DNA of 64,000 nt, taken from contig JANPDI010000044.1 in NCBI GenBank assembly GCA_031431435.1, positions 20,240 to 84,239 on the forward strand, given 5' to 3'. The notes beneath the pieces are model-generated. The model saw only the letters and a list, made by a program, of their open reading frames with translations. It was not told the origin of the DNA and searched no databases. Origin of the DNA: UKL13-2 sp031431435 (GTDB lineage: Bacteria > Pseudomonadota > Gammaproteobacteria > Burkholderiales > Usitatibacteraceae). Below, one piece after another: positions 6,665 to 15,358 of the stretch. Both the position numbers and the translations under genes were made by a program. Position 1 is the stretch's first letter. Each line of letters starts with the position of its first letter.

Positions 6665-8092
6665 ATGAATGCCATGCTGAAACCACAAAACATCATCAAT
6701 AACGACTACGTCGTCGCCGATTTGAAACTGGCCGACTGGGGCAACAAGGAAATCAAGATCGCCGAAATTGAAATGCCGGGTCTGATGGCGATCCGTGAAG
6801 AATTTTCACTGACGCGTCCGCTCAAGGGTGCGCGCATCACCGGCTCATTGCATATGACCATCCAGACGGCGGTGCTGATCCAAACGCTGGAAGCGCTTGG
6901 CGCGCAGGTGCGTTGGGCATCGTGCAACATTTTTTCCACACAAGATCACGCCGCCGCCGCGATCGCCATGGCCGGCACGCCGGTGTTTGCCGTTAAAGGT
7001 GAGAACCTTGAAGAGTATTGGGATTACACCCACCGCATTTTTGAATGGGCGGACGGTGGTTATTCGAACATGATTCTGGACGACGGCGGTGACGCAACCC
7101 TGCTGTTGCACCTCGGCACGCGCGCCGAAACAGATGCCTCGGTGTTGTCGAGCCCGGGCTCTGAGGAAGAGCGTATTTTATACGCGTCGATCAAGGCAAA
7201 ACTGGCCAAGGATCCAACCTGGTACTCGGTGCGTCTGAAAGAAATCAAGGGTGTTACCGAAGAGACCACCACCGGTGTGCACCGCCTGTATCAAATGCAT
7301 AAGGACGGCAAGCTGGCGTTCCCGGCTATCAACGTCAACGACAGTGTGACCAAGTCGAAATTCGACAACCTGTATGGCTGCCGCGAATCATTGGTTGACG
7401 CCATCAAACGCGCCACCGATGTCATGATCGCCGGCAAAATTGCCGTGGTTGCCGGTTATGGTGACGTGGGCAAGGGTTCGGCGCAGGCGTTGCGTGCGTT
7501 GTCAGCGCAGGTTTGGGTGACCGAGGTTGATCCGATCTGCGCACTGCAGGCGGCAATGGAAGGTTATCGTGTGGTGACGATGGATTACGCCGCCGACAAG
7601 GCCGATATTTTTGTCACGGCCACCGGCAACTATCACATCATCACCCATGACCACATGGCAAAGATGAAGAATCAGGCGATTGTTTGCAACATCGGTCACT
7701 TCGACAATGAGATCGACGTCGCCTCGATTGAGAAGGCGTGCAAATGGGAAGAAATCAAGCCGCAGGTTGATCATGTGATATTCCCCGATGGCAAGCGCAT
7801 CATCCTGCTGGCAAAGGGTCGCTTGGTGAATCTGGGCTGCGGTACCGGTCACCCGAGTTATGTGATGTCGTCTTCGTTTGCCAATCAGACAATTGCGCAG
7901 ATCGAGTTGTTCACCAACCCGGATAAATACCCGGTCGGCGTTTATACCCTGCCAAAACACCTCGACGAAAAAGTCGCGCGTTTGCAACTCAAAACGCTCA
8001 ATGCACAATTGACCGAACTGACTGATGTTCAGGCCAATTACATTCACGTGTCAAAGCAGGGGCCTTATAAGCCGGATACCTACCGCTACTAA
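6665..8092 (+). CDS. ahcY: Adenosylhomocysteinase (SAH hydrolase)
   Basis: 475 residues. It splits S-adenosylhomocysteine to homocysteine and adenosine, using bound NAD, and relieves product inhibition of methyltransferases. Visible features: the substrate domain with GARITGSLHMTIQTAVLI and CNIFSTQDHAAAAIA, catalytic NVNDSVTKSKFDNLYGCRESL, the Rossmann motif VAGYGDVGKGSAQ, and the C-terminal ending KQGPYKPDTYRY that reaches into the partner subunit. A second ATG nine bases downstream (MLKPQ) is also possible. It lies directly after the riboswitch and terminator, so regulation by its own substrate is expected. Confidence 0.98.
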   Translation: MNAMLKPQNIINNDYVVADLKLADWGNKEIKIAEIEMPGLMAIREEFSLTRPLKGARITGSLHMTIQTAVLIQTLEALGAQVRWASCNIFSTQDHAAAAIAMAGTPVFAVKGENLEEYWDYTHRIFEWADGGYSNMILDDGGDATLLLHLGTRAETDASVLSSPGSEEERILYASIKAKLAKDPTWYSVRLKEIKGVTEETTTGVHRLYQMHKDGKLAFPAINVNDSVTKSKFDNLYGCRESLVDAIKRATDVMIAGKIAVVAGYGDVGKGSAQALRALSAQVWVTEVDPICALQAAMEGYRVVTMDYAADKADIFVTATGNYHIITHDHMAKMKNQAIVCNIGHFDNEIDVASIEKACKWEEIKPQVDHVIFPDGKRIILLAKGRLVNLGCGTGHPSYVMSSSFANQTIAQIELFTNPDKYPVGVYTLPKHLDEKVARLQLKTLNAQLTELTDVQANYIHVSKQGPYKPDTYRY

Positions 8093-8100
8093 GCCGTTCT

Positions 8101-8117
8101 GGCAGGCAACTGCCTTT
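8101..8117 (+). terminator. Small GNRA-loop hairpin after ahcY
   Basis: GGCAG 8101-8105, loop GCAA, CTGCC 8110-8114, then TTT. It starts eight bases after the ahcY stop. Short stem and short T-run make it at best a weak terminator. Confidence 0.35.
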
Positions 8118-8124
8118 AATCCCG

Positions 8125-8166
8125 CCACCCACGTCGATTGCGCGCAGGCGCAATCGACGTGGGTGG
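8125..8166 (+). promoter_or_regulatory. 19-bp perfect hairpin between ahcY and metF
   Basis: CCACCCACGTCGATTGCGC 8125-8143 and its exact complement 8148-8166 enclose the loop GCAG. No T-run follows. It lies 20 bases before the metF start, so it may attenuate, protect transcript ends or reduce metF translation. Confidence 0.75.
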
Positions 8167-8186
8167 GGATATGTTGAAAGCGGACA

Positions 8187-9023
8187 TTGAATCCAGCCAA
8201 ACAAAATCTTTCATTCGAATTTTTTCCACCCAAGACGCCAGAGGGCGCGGTCAAGCTGCGCGCGGTGGTTGAGCAACTCGGCCAATTAAAGCCGGCATTT
8301 TTTTCGGTGACCTTCGGCGCAGGCGGCTCGACCCAAGAGGGCACGTTGACGACGGTAAACGACATTCGTGCGGCGGGTCACCCGGCAGCGCCACATTTGT
8401 CGTGTATTGGCTCGACGGTCGAAAGCATTCGTCAGATTCTTCAGCAATATCGTGCCGCTGGTATCCGCCAGATCATTGCCCTGCGTGGCGATCTGCCTTC
8501 CGGCATGGCGCAGGCGGGCGCGTTCCGGCACGCCTCAGACTTGGTGGCGTTCATTCGTGCCGAACACGGCGACCATTTTCATGTCGATGTCGCGGCCTAT
8601 CCCGAATATCATCCGCAATCGCGGCATGCACACGACGATCTGAATCACTTCAAAAACAAAGTCAATGCGGGCGCAAATTCGGCAATCACCCAGTATTTTT
8701 TCAACGCCGACGCTTATTTTCATTTTGTCGATCAGGTACGCGCGATGGGAATAGCCATTCCGATTGTGCCGGGCATCATGCCGATCGCCAATTTTTCCCA
8801 GCTGGCGCGCTTTTCAGATGCCTGTGGTGCGGAAATTCCGCGCTGGGTTCGTCTGAAAATGGAAAGTTACGGCGACGATTCGTCGTCCATCAAGGCTTTT
8901 GGCCTCGATTTGGTCACCGACCTTTGCCAGACGTTGATCGACGGCGGTGCACCGGGACTGCATTTCTATACGATGAATTCGGCCGGGCTCACCTCGACCA
9001 TCTGTCACCGGCTCGGCTGCTGA
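8187..9023 (+). CDS. metF: Methylenetetrahydrofolate reductase
   Basis: 278 residues. FAD-dependent reduction of 5,10-methylene-THF to 5-methyl-THF, the methyl donor for methionine synthesis. Family marks: SFEFFPPKTPEG at residues 9-20, FSVTFGAGGSTQEGT, IALRGDLP, NHFKNKVNAGANSAITQYFF (FAD and folate site), PGIMPIANF, and the C-terminal PGLHFYTMN. The start is a TTG giving MNPAKQN; an in-frame stop lies 10 bases upstream and the next start codon would cut into the fold. It follows ahcY after the long hairpin and has only a weak ribosome-binding site. Confidence 0.95.
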   Translation: MNPAKQNLSFEFFPPKTPEGAVKLRAVVEQLGQLKPAFFSVTFGAGGSTQEGTLTTVNDIRAAGHPAAPHLSCIGSTVESIRQILQQYRAAGIRQIIALRGDLPSGMAQAGAFRHASDLVAFIRAEHGDHFHVDVAAYPEYHPQSRHAHDDLNHFKNKVNAGANSAITQYFFNADAYFHFVDQVRAMGIAIPIVPGIMPIANFSQLARFSDACGAEIPRWVRLKMESYGDDSSSIKAFGLDLVTDLCQTLIDGGAPGLHFYTMNSAGLTSTICHRLGC

Positions 9024-9136
9024 CGCCGGTCAGTCCTCCGCGATCGCGGGATACTGGCGAATGCGCACCGCCGCACATTGATTTAGACTAGCGCAAACAG
9101 TAATAATCAGCGGGCGCGCATTTTTTGGAGCATCTC

Positions 9137-9724
9137 ATGTTTTTTTGTTTCCGGAAATTTGGCTTGCCTGTGTGGCATGCAGGGTTCGCCCGCGCAGTTT
9201 TGTTTGCGTGTATTTGGCCGGCTTTCGCGCTCAATGCCATCGCTCAAGAGCCGCTGACCACCAACCGCGCAACCGAGATGCGGTCACAGCCCGACGACAG
9301 TGCGTCGTCGCTGCAATCGTTATCGCCGCAAACAAAGGTTCAGCTAGTTGAGCGCAAAGGTGCCTGGAGCCGCGTCAAAACCGATTCTCAAACCGGCTGG
9401 GTGCGCATGATGCATTTGCGTGGTGGGATCACGCTTGACGAGCCGGCAACAACGACCGGTAGTAGTGGCGGATTTTTATCCGGTGCCAACCGCTTTTTTG
9501 GCGGCAACAAGCAGGGCAATATGCGTGCGCAAAGTGCCACGCTGGGTGTGCGCGGACTGTCGCCGGAAGAATTAAAATCAGCGTCGCCGAACCCACAAGC
9601 GCTGGCGACGGCAAAGTCTTTCGCGTCAACCAAGGCTGATGCTGAACAATTTGCCAAAGCCGCGAATCTCAGTTCGGCAAAGGTTAATGATCCGGGTGTA
9701 GCCGGAACCGGAGGTGCCAAATGA
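9137..9724 (+). CDS. Secreted or envelope SH3-domain protein
   Basis: 195 residues from the ATG that has GGAG six bases upstream; an in-frame TTG 12 bases earlier is less likely. Residues about 12-35 form a signal peptide ending ALNAIAQ. A bacterial SH3 domain follows (about 40-100): EMRSQPDDSASSLQSLSP, VQLVERKGAWSRVKT, GWVRMMHLR. The rest is Gly/Ser/Ala-rich and likely disordered, with a short GVRGLSPEELKSA motif seen in proteins partnered with M48 peptidases. The stop overlaps the next start by ATGA, so the two are co-translated. Probable periplasmic partner of that peptidase; exact role unknown. Confidence 0.72.
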   Translation: MFFCFRKFGLPVWHAGFARAVLFACIWPAFALNAIAQEPLTTNRATEMRSQPDDSASSLQSLSPQTKVQLVERKGAWSRVKTDSQTGWVRMMHLRGGITLDEPATTTGSSGGFLSGANRFFGGNKQGNMRAQSATLGVRGLSPEELKSASPNPQALATAKSFASTKADAEQFAKAANLSSAKVNDPGVAGTGGAK

Positions 9725-10602
9725 ACCGATTAATCTCGCGCGTATTGTTCGCAACGCTGCTGGTGGGCAGCGCAATTGATGCGCACGCTCAATTCGGCAA
9801 TTTCAATTTGAACAAATTGCAGGACACGCTAAAGAAGGGTAGCGATGTCTTGAAGAAGACACAGGATGCAAATGTCGAAATGACGGAAGCGAATGAGGTT
9901 GAGACCGGCGACGGCATGGCAGCAACCTTTCTGGGCGCAGTCCCTTTGCATGGCGATGCAACCCTGCAGCGCTATGTGAACCGCGTGGGTCGGTGGGTCG
10001 CCAGCCATTCTTCACGTCCCGACTTAAAGTGGTCATTCGCGGTTCTTGATACGCCAACAATTAATGCGTTCGCGGTACCCGGCGGGACGATTTTTTTGTC
10101 GGTGGGCTTGGTCAAGCGCCTTGGGTCCGAGTCAGAGTTGGCTGGTGTGATCGGGCACGAAATTGCACATGTGATGCAGAGACACCACGTGAAAGCGATT
10201 CAGGCGTCGGCCAAGCAAGATTTGCTCAAGATGGGATTGACTGAGGCGGCTGACCGCAGTGGCAAAAGCGCTCTGGCGAAAGAAGGCATCAAGGTAGCCG
10301 TTTCCGGTGGCATGGATATCATGGCGAAGGGGCTGGACAAATCCGACGAATTTGAAGCGGATCGAATCGGTGCTGTACTTGCTGCCCGGGCAGGATACGA
10401 CCCGTATGGTTTGGTTGTCGTGCTACAAATGCTTGCGGCACTGAAGACTGAAGAGTCCGGAATTTCATTGCTGATGAGCACCCACCCGACACCAAACGAT
10501 CGTTTGACCGAGTTGGAGAAATTCTCGGCGACCCTCGACAAGTATTCTTCGCAGCCACAGGTCGAAGACCGCTTTGCCAAGGTAGTTGCGGCGCTTAAAT
10601 AG
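9721..10602 (+). CDS. M48 family periplasmic metallopeptidase
   Basis: 293 residues with a signal peptide (1-23, ending DAHAQ). The zinc site HEIAH is at residues 146-150 (GVIGHEIAHVMQRHH) with the third ligand Glu212 in FEADRIGA. NAFAVPGGTIFLSVGL precedes it, as in BepA/LoiP-like peptidases that maintain outer-membrane proteins. There is no TPR domain after the peptidase, unlike BepA, so it resembles the shorter YcaL/LoiP type. It is coupled to the upstream SH3 protein by an ATGA overlap, which suggests that SH3 protein and peptidase work together in the envelope. Confidence 0.9.
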   Translation: MNRLISRVLFATLLVGSAIDAHAQFGNFNLNKLQDTLKKGSDVLKKTQDANVEMTEANEVETGDGMAATFLGAVPLHGDATLQRYVNRVGRWVASHSSRPDLKWSFAVLDTPTINAFAVPGGTIFLSVGLVKRLGSESELAGVIGHEIAHVMQRHHVKAIQASAKQDLLKMGLTEAADRSGKSALAKEGIKVAVSGGMDIMAKGLDKSDEFEADRIGAVLAARAGYDPYGLVVVLQMLAALKTEESGISLLMSTHPTPNDRLTELEKFSATLDKYSSQPQVEDRFAKVVAALK

Positions 10603-10670
10603 AAAAGTCGTTAATTGGCGGGCGTTTTGAGGCAAAAAATCGTCAAAATGCCCGTGGTTATTCGACTTTC
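10603..10670. repeat. Intergenic palindromic repeat, copy 1
   Basis: Outer arms AAAGTCG 10604-10610 and CGACTTT 10663-10669 enclose an inner stem of GGCGGGCGTTTTGA with TCAAAATGCCCG around an A-rich loop. It fills the whole gap between two convergent genes and touches the stop codon of the minus-strand gene. Related copies occur at 25276, 35871 and 61198. Confidence 0.75.
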
Positions 10671-11199
10671 ATTGTAGGTCTGTCATTGCGATAAACGTTG
10701 CCACCATCTGTTCCAAGCCCGCTTGATCTTCCGCGTCAAAGCGGTTGAGGCTCGGACTGTCGATATCAAACACGCCGATGACTTTGCCGCCAACCGAAAT
10801 CGGCATGACGATTTCTGAATTGGATGCCGCATCACAGGCGATATGGCCGGGAAACGCGTGTACGTCCGCGACTACGTGTGTTTTACCGTGAAACGCCGTG
10901 GCACCGCAAACGCCGCGTGGTTGCGGCCTGACCGGAATGCGCACACAAGCGGGTTTGCCTTGAAACGGCCCGAGAATCAATGTGTCGCCGCGCATCAAGT
11001 AGAACCCCGCCCAATTCAAATCCGGCAGCAGATTAAACACCAGCGCGGAGAAGTTGGCGGCGTTGGCGATGAAATCGCGTTCACCGTCAAGCAAACCGCG
11101 CAACTGTTTGTTCAGGTCGGCGTAAAAGTCGGATTTGGTTTCGGCGACGACAACGTTGGCGGTAAACATCGGTGGGCCCTGGTAAATGACAACGCCCAT
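10669..11199 (-). CDS. msrC: Free methionine-(R)-sulfoxide reductase, GAF domain
   Basis: 176 residues from the ATG preceded by GGAGGT; starts at 11220 or 11169 are also in frame. The enzyme reduces free methionine-R-sulfoxide and is a single GAF domain. The cysteines expected for the family are present in GKPACVRIP, GVCGATAFHGKTHVV and HIACDAASNSEIVMPI. The substrate-pocket stretch LLPDLNWAGFYLM is also typical (YebR/fRMsr). Cytoplasmic, monocistronic, with an intergenic palindrome at its 3' end. Function is well supported; the gene name follows E. coli usage. Confidence 0.9.
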   Translation of the reverse strand: MGVVIYQGPPMFTANVVVAETKSDFYADLNKQLRGLLDGERDFIANAANFSALVFNLLPDLNWAGFYLMRGDTLILGPFQGKPACVRIPVRPQPRGVCGATAFHGKTHVVADVHAFPGHIACDAASNSEIVMPISVGGKVIGVFDIDSPSLNRFDAEDQAGLEQMVATFIAMTDLQ

Positions 11200-11243
11200 T
11201 TTACCTCCGGCCATTGTCACCCTGCGGGCTTGATGTTTGGCCG

Positions 11244-11274
11244 AAAAAAAGTCCGGCCGTCGAAAACCGGCCGG
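11244..11274 (-). terminator. Intrinsic terminator of the small secreted-protein gene
   Basis: Read on the minus strand, CCGGCC and GGCCGG enclose a 10-base loop and are followed by AC and seven Ts (11244-11250). It lies 54 bases after the stop of the 11328-11690 gene. Confidence 0.75.
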
Positions 11275-11327
11275 GCGAGTGAGGAGACCGTTGTGACGGT
11301 GCCCGCAAAGGGCGCGCCAAGCATCAA

Positions 11328-11690
11328 TCAGTTTGCCGGCGGTGTGACCGGCTTGGTTTGTTTATCGTGCTTTTGCACGGCAATACGTTTGCTTTGCACG
11401 TCTTGTTTGTGGGCGATCTTGGCCTTCTCTTTTTTAGTGACAACACCGTCTTGCTTGGCTTTGGCCTCGGCGGCGGCAACATTTGACTGGCCTTTTTTAA
11501 GCCGTGCCGCTTCCTTGTCATTCAGCGCGCCGGATGCCTTGCCCTGTTCAATACGTTTGGTTTGATTGGCTTCGCGCTTGTCGATACGCGGTGTGTTTGG
11601 GGTTGCCGGTGCAGGCTGTGCAAATGCCTGTGTGGCAAATACGGTGGTCAGGGCGGCTGCAAGTCCTGCAATCATCAGTTTGGTGTTCAT
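11328..11690 (-). CDS. Small exported Lys/Ala-rich protein
   Basis: 120 residues from MNTKLMIAGL, with GGAGAA well placed upstream. A signal peptide (1-24, ending QAFAQ) is clear. The mature part is highly charged with two related segments, IDKREANQTKRIEQGKASG and LNDKEAARLKKGQSNV, then DGVVTKKEKAKI and SKRIAVQKHD. The DG-x-VTKKE stretch resembles half of an EF-hand-like loop. I recall similar periplasmic proteins in other betaproteobacteria but cannot name a function. It is followed by its own terminator, so it is probably monocistronic and divergent from the oligopeptidase gene. Confidence 0.7.
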   Translation of the reverse strand: MNTKLMIAGLAAALTTVFATQAFAQPAPATPNTPRIDKREANQTKRIEQGKASGALNDKEAARLKKGQSNVAAAEAKAKQDGVVTKKEKAKIAHKQDVQSKRIAVQKHDKQTKPVTPPAN

Positions 11691-11937
11691 GGTTTTCTCC
11701 ATCGGAAAGAGGGGGGTGATAAAGGATGACGCGCGGGTTGTAACAACGGTTGAAAAACGGGTTACCCATGCATCACGTTTGTAACTTGTTGCAGCGTGCG
11801 TCGGATACTGCGCAAATAACGCCGCGACGAAATGACGGTTTACGGTATCGGGGCGCTGATTTGTATCAATCTGTAAGTCGCTTTGTTTGGGAGCGGGATT
11901 TATAATAACCAACCCCATTTCGAACGAGGTTGTCACA

Positions 11938-14106
11938 ATGTCCCGAAATATTGCCGCCCCGATCATCGCCGCCGCCCTGTTGATCGGCGCGACGTCCGCC
12001 GCTCTGGCACAAGCCCCGATCGCCAAACCCAGCCAGACCACCTCATCGCCCACTGCAAACACATCCACCATGCCGCCGACCGCCAAGAAAATCCCGAAAA
12101 CGTTTGTCAATTACGGCGACACACGTGTTGACGACTATTCATGGCTGCGTGAGAAAGACAACCCCGCGGTCGTGGATTACCTGAAAGCCGAAAACGCACA
12201 CATGGATGCCGTGATGGGGCATTTGAAGGGTTTCCAGGAGACGCTTTACAAGGACATGCTGTCGCGCATTAAAGAAACCGATGACAATGTTCCGTACCTA
12301 AAGCGCGGTTATTGGTACAACTCGCGCACCGAGATGGGCAAGCAGTACCCGATTTTCACGCGCCGTCAAGGTTCGCTCGACGCCAAAGAAGAAATCATCA
12401 TCGACGGCAACGAACTCGCGAAGGATCAAAAATTCATGGCAATCGGTGCCATGACAGTGAGCCCCGACGGCAAGATGCTCGCCTATTCGGTCGACTTCAC
12501 CGGGTTTCGGCAATACACGCTCTATTTCAAGAATCTGGAAACCGGCGACGTACTCAAGGACAAAATTGAACGCGTCACCTCGCTCGCCTGGGCAAACGAT
12601 AACAAGACGGTTTTTTACGTCACCGAGGATGCCACCACCAAACGCTCCGACAAACTCTTCCGTCATCGCCTTGGCATGAAAGATGATGTCATGCTGTTTG
12701 AGGAAAAGGACGAGTTGTATAACGTCGGGGTGGATAGCACCCGCGATGACGCTTACATTATCTTGACCAGCGAGTCGTCAGAGACGACCGAACAGCGCCT
12801 GCTCGATGCCGCCAAGCCGGACGGCAACTTCGCGGTGTATCTGAAACGCAAAGACAATATCAAGTATTTTGTCGATCACCACGACAAGAGTTTCATGATT
12901 GTTACCAACGATACCGGACGCAACTCGCGGCTGGTCAAAGCGCCGGTTTCCGCATCGGCCGACCTTAAAACGTGGCGCGAGATCATTGCGCATCGCAAAG
13001 ACGTGAAGCTTGACGGCGTCGATGTATTCAAGGATTTTTTTGTCGCGGTGGAGAAAAAATCCGGATTGCCGCAGTTGCGCGTATTCGACATGAAGACGAT
13101 GAAGCCACATGCCATGGTGTTCCCGGAGGCGGCATATGACGCTGCGCCCGGCCAGAATGCCGAATTTGATACCAAGTTGTATCGCTTTAGCTACAGCTCG
13201 CTGGTCACGCCGAACTCGGTGTTTGACTACGATATCGCCAAGCGCGAACGTATCCTTAAAAAGCAACAGCCGGTGCTGGGCGGATATAAAGCGGACGATT
13301 ATCAGGTTGAGCGGGTAAACGCCAAGGCAAAGGACGGAACGCTGGTGCCGATTTCGCTGGTCTTCAAGAAGTCGATGCGCAAGGCGGGGGTGGCGCAACC
13401 AGCCTTGTTGTACGGATACGGCTCTTATGGCATTTCGATGCCGCTGGCATTTCGTTCGTCGCGGCTAGCCCTGTTGGATCGTGGTGTGATTTATGCGATC
13501 GCACATATCCGTGGTGGCGGCGAGATGGGCAAACAATGGCACGACGACGGCAAGATGATGAAGAAAATGAACACCTTCACGGACTTCATTGCATCTGCAG
13601 AGCACTTGATTGCCCAGAATTACACACAACCTTCACAGTTGGCGATTCAAGGCGGCAGCGCGGGTGGTTTGTTGATGGGCGCGGTGACCAATCTGCGTCC
13701 CGATTTGTTCAAGGCGGTGGTCTCGCAGGTGCCGTTTGTCGACGTGATGAACACCATGCTCGATGCGTCGTTGCCATTAACGGTCGGCGAATACCTTGAG
13801 TGGGGCAACCCCAATCAGGCAAAAGCCTATAAGTACATGCGCTCTTACTCGCCGTACGAAAATCTCAAGCAGGGGGCTTATCCCGCCATGCTGGTGGAAA
13901 CATCGCTGAACGACAGCCAGGTGATGTATTGGGAGCCGGCCAAATACGTGGCTAAACTGCGCACCCTTAAAACTGATACCAACCCGCTGCTTTTAAAAAC
14001 GAATCTTGATGCCGGACATGGTGGCGCGTCGGGTCGTTACGATTATCTGAAAGAAATCGCCATCACCTACTCGTTTGTCTTGTGGCAGTTTGGCATCACC
14101 CAATAG
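11938..14106 (+). CDS. ptrB: Oligopeptidase B-like S9 family serine peptidase with signal peptide
   Basis: 722 residues. The first 26 form a signal peptide (ending AALAQA), unusual since E. coli PtrB is cytoplasmic. An N-terminal beta-propeller (about 80-440) is followed by an alpha/beta hydrolase domain. The catalytic serine is in QGGSAGGLLMGAV, the histidine in DAGHGGASGR, and the aspartate probably in ETSLNDSQVMYWEP. HIRGGGEMGKQWHDDGK and SQVPFVDVMNTMLD match oligopeptidase B, which cleaves after basic residues in short peptides. GAGG lies about 9 bases before the ATG. It ends in a strong terminator. Confidence 0.88.
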   Translation: MSRNIAAPIIAAALLIGATSAALAQAPIAKPSQTTSSPTANTSTMPPTAKKIPKTFVNYGDTRVDDYSWLREKDNPAVVDYLKAENAHMDAVMGHLKGFQETLYKDMLSRIKETDDNVPYLKRGYWYNSRTEMGKQYPIFTRRQGSLDAKEEIIIDGNELAKDQKFMAIGAMTVSPDGKMLAYSVDFTGFRQYTLYFKNLETGDVLKDKIERVTSLAWANDNKTVFYVTEDATTKRSDKLFRHRLGMKDDVMLFEEKDELYNVGVDSTRDDAYIILTSESSETTEQRLLDAAKPDGNFAVYLKRKDNIKYFVDHHDKSFMIVTNDTGRNSRLVKAPVSASADLKTWREIIAHRKDVKLDGVDVFKDFFVAVEKKSGLPQLRVFDMKTMKPHAMVFPEAAYDAAPGQNAEFDTKLYRFSYSSLVTPNSVFDYDIAKRERILKKQQPVLGGYKADDYQVERVNAKAKDGTLVPISLVFKKSMRKAGVAQPALLYGYGSYGISMPLAFRSSRLALLDRGVIYAIAHIRGGGEMGKQWHDDGKMMKKMNTFTDFIASAEHLIAQNYTQPSQLAIQGGSAGGLLMGAVTNLRPDLFKAVVSQVPFVDVMNTMLDASLPLTVGEYLEWGNPNQAKAYKYMRSYSPYENLKQGAYPAMLVETSLNDSQVMYWEPAKYVAKLRTLKTDTNPLLLKTNLDAGHGGASGRYDYLKEIAITYSFVLWQFGITQ

Positions 14107-14146
14107 GCTGCACCGGCAGTCGTCCGTTCATTTGATACGTTTTGAC

Positions 14147-14188
14147 GTTGCCGCACCAAGTCGTTGCGTGCGGCAACGGTCTTTTTTT
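14147..14188 (+). terminator. Intrinsic terminator after the oligopeptidase gene
   Basis: GTTGCCGCAC 14147-14156 pairs perfectly with GTGCGGCAAC 14168-14177; a GGTC and seven Ts follow. Confidence 0.88.
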
Positions 14189-14227
14189 CCATTGGCGCAA
14201 TATTGCGTTCGAAGGTATGGTTAATTA

Positions 14228-15145
14228 ATGCAATTTTCGAATTTGCAGTTGTTTGCCGTCTGTGTGCTGATATGGGGCTCGACCTGGCTTGCGATCACGT
14301 TCCAGTTGGGTAGTGTTGCGCCGGAGCTTTCGGTTGGCTACCGGTTTCTAATCGCGGCATCATGTTTGTTTGTTTTTTGTCGGTGGCGCGGCCACCAACT
14401 CGCCTACCAATGGCGCCAGCACCTTGATCTGTTCCTGTTTGGTGTGGCGATGTTCTGCCTGAGTTATATCTTGGTGTATCACGCCGAGTTGTATATCGTC
14501 TCCGGCATGGTCGCGGTTGGGTATTCGGCAAGTCCGATGGTCAATATGTTGGCTGCCCGGCTGTTTTTTGGCACGCCAGTCACGGCGCGCGTTGCCATTG
14601 CGGCAACGCTGGGTATCGTCGGCATTGCCTGTGTTTTTTGGACTGAATTCAGCAAATTGACATCGAGTCGCGACGCCGGGTTGGGCGCGTTGCTGACCGT
14701 TTTGTCGGTGTTGGCATCGAGTGTCGGCAGCATGGTGGCAATGCGCACCCAACAACGCGGTTTCGCCACTTGGCCGTCAATGGCGTGGGGGATGTTGTAT
14801 GGCGGTGTGGTTGCGCTGCTCTATGCCGCCTTGATTGGTCGAAGCTTTGTTTTCGAAAGCAGTATTTCTTATGTCGGCACATTGATATACCTGGCCTTGT
14901 TCGGCTCGATCATCACCTTCGCGTGCTACCTGACGCTGCTAAAACGTATCGGTCCCGCACGCACCTCGTATGTGGGCGTGATGGTGCCGATTGTCGCGCT
15001 GTGTATTTCCTTTTGGTTCGAGAAGTTTCAATGGGGATGGATGACTACCGTCGGCGTCGCACTCTCTGTTGCCGGCAACATCCTGATGCTGGTATTGCCC
15101 CACTCTGACGCAAAGTCATTCGCAAAAGCAGCCGGTTCCCGCTAG
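14228..15145 (+). CDS. EamA/DMT superfamily membrane transporter
   Basis: 305 residues with about ten hydrophobic segments in two repeats, the layout of drug/metabolite transporters (RhaT/YdcZ/EamA type). The first repeat starts LFAVCVLIWGSTWLAI, a typical EamA beginning; the second has GSIITFACYLTLLKRIGPARTSYVGVMVPIVAL. Located in the inner membrane; likely exports or imports a small metabolite, but the substrate cannot be inferred. The gene stands alone after a terminator and has a weak ribosome-binding site. Confidence 0.85.
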   Translation: MQFSNLQLFAVCVLIWGSTWLAITFQLGSVAPELSVGYRFLIAASCLFVFCRWRGHQLAYQWRQHLDLFLFGVAMFCLSYILVYHAELYIVSGMVAVGYSASPMVNMLAARLFFGTPVTARVAIAATLGIVGIACVFWTEFSKLTSSRDAGLGALLTVLSVLASSVGSMVAMRTQQRGFATWPSMAWGMLYGGVVALLYAALIGRSFVFESSISYVGTLIYLALFGSIITFACYLTLLKRIGPARTSYVGVMVPIVALCISFWFEKFQWGWMTTVGVALSVAGNILMLVLPHSDAKSFAKAAGSR

Positions 15146-15358
15146 CAAAATCCCGCTATCCGGCCAGTCGTATCTGCCCGACCGACAGGCGGTTTGCGTC
15201 TGTGCGATGCGTCACTGCACCTTGACGGACAGGTTGGTACGATGAGCGCAACAATAATCGTTGCTGCGCCTCTTGATGACCGATAACCAAAACCCCGTTC
15301 GCGCCGATGGCGCAATCCAAGCCTCAAACGATGCCTGTCAGCGTGACGGTTGGGTGGC

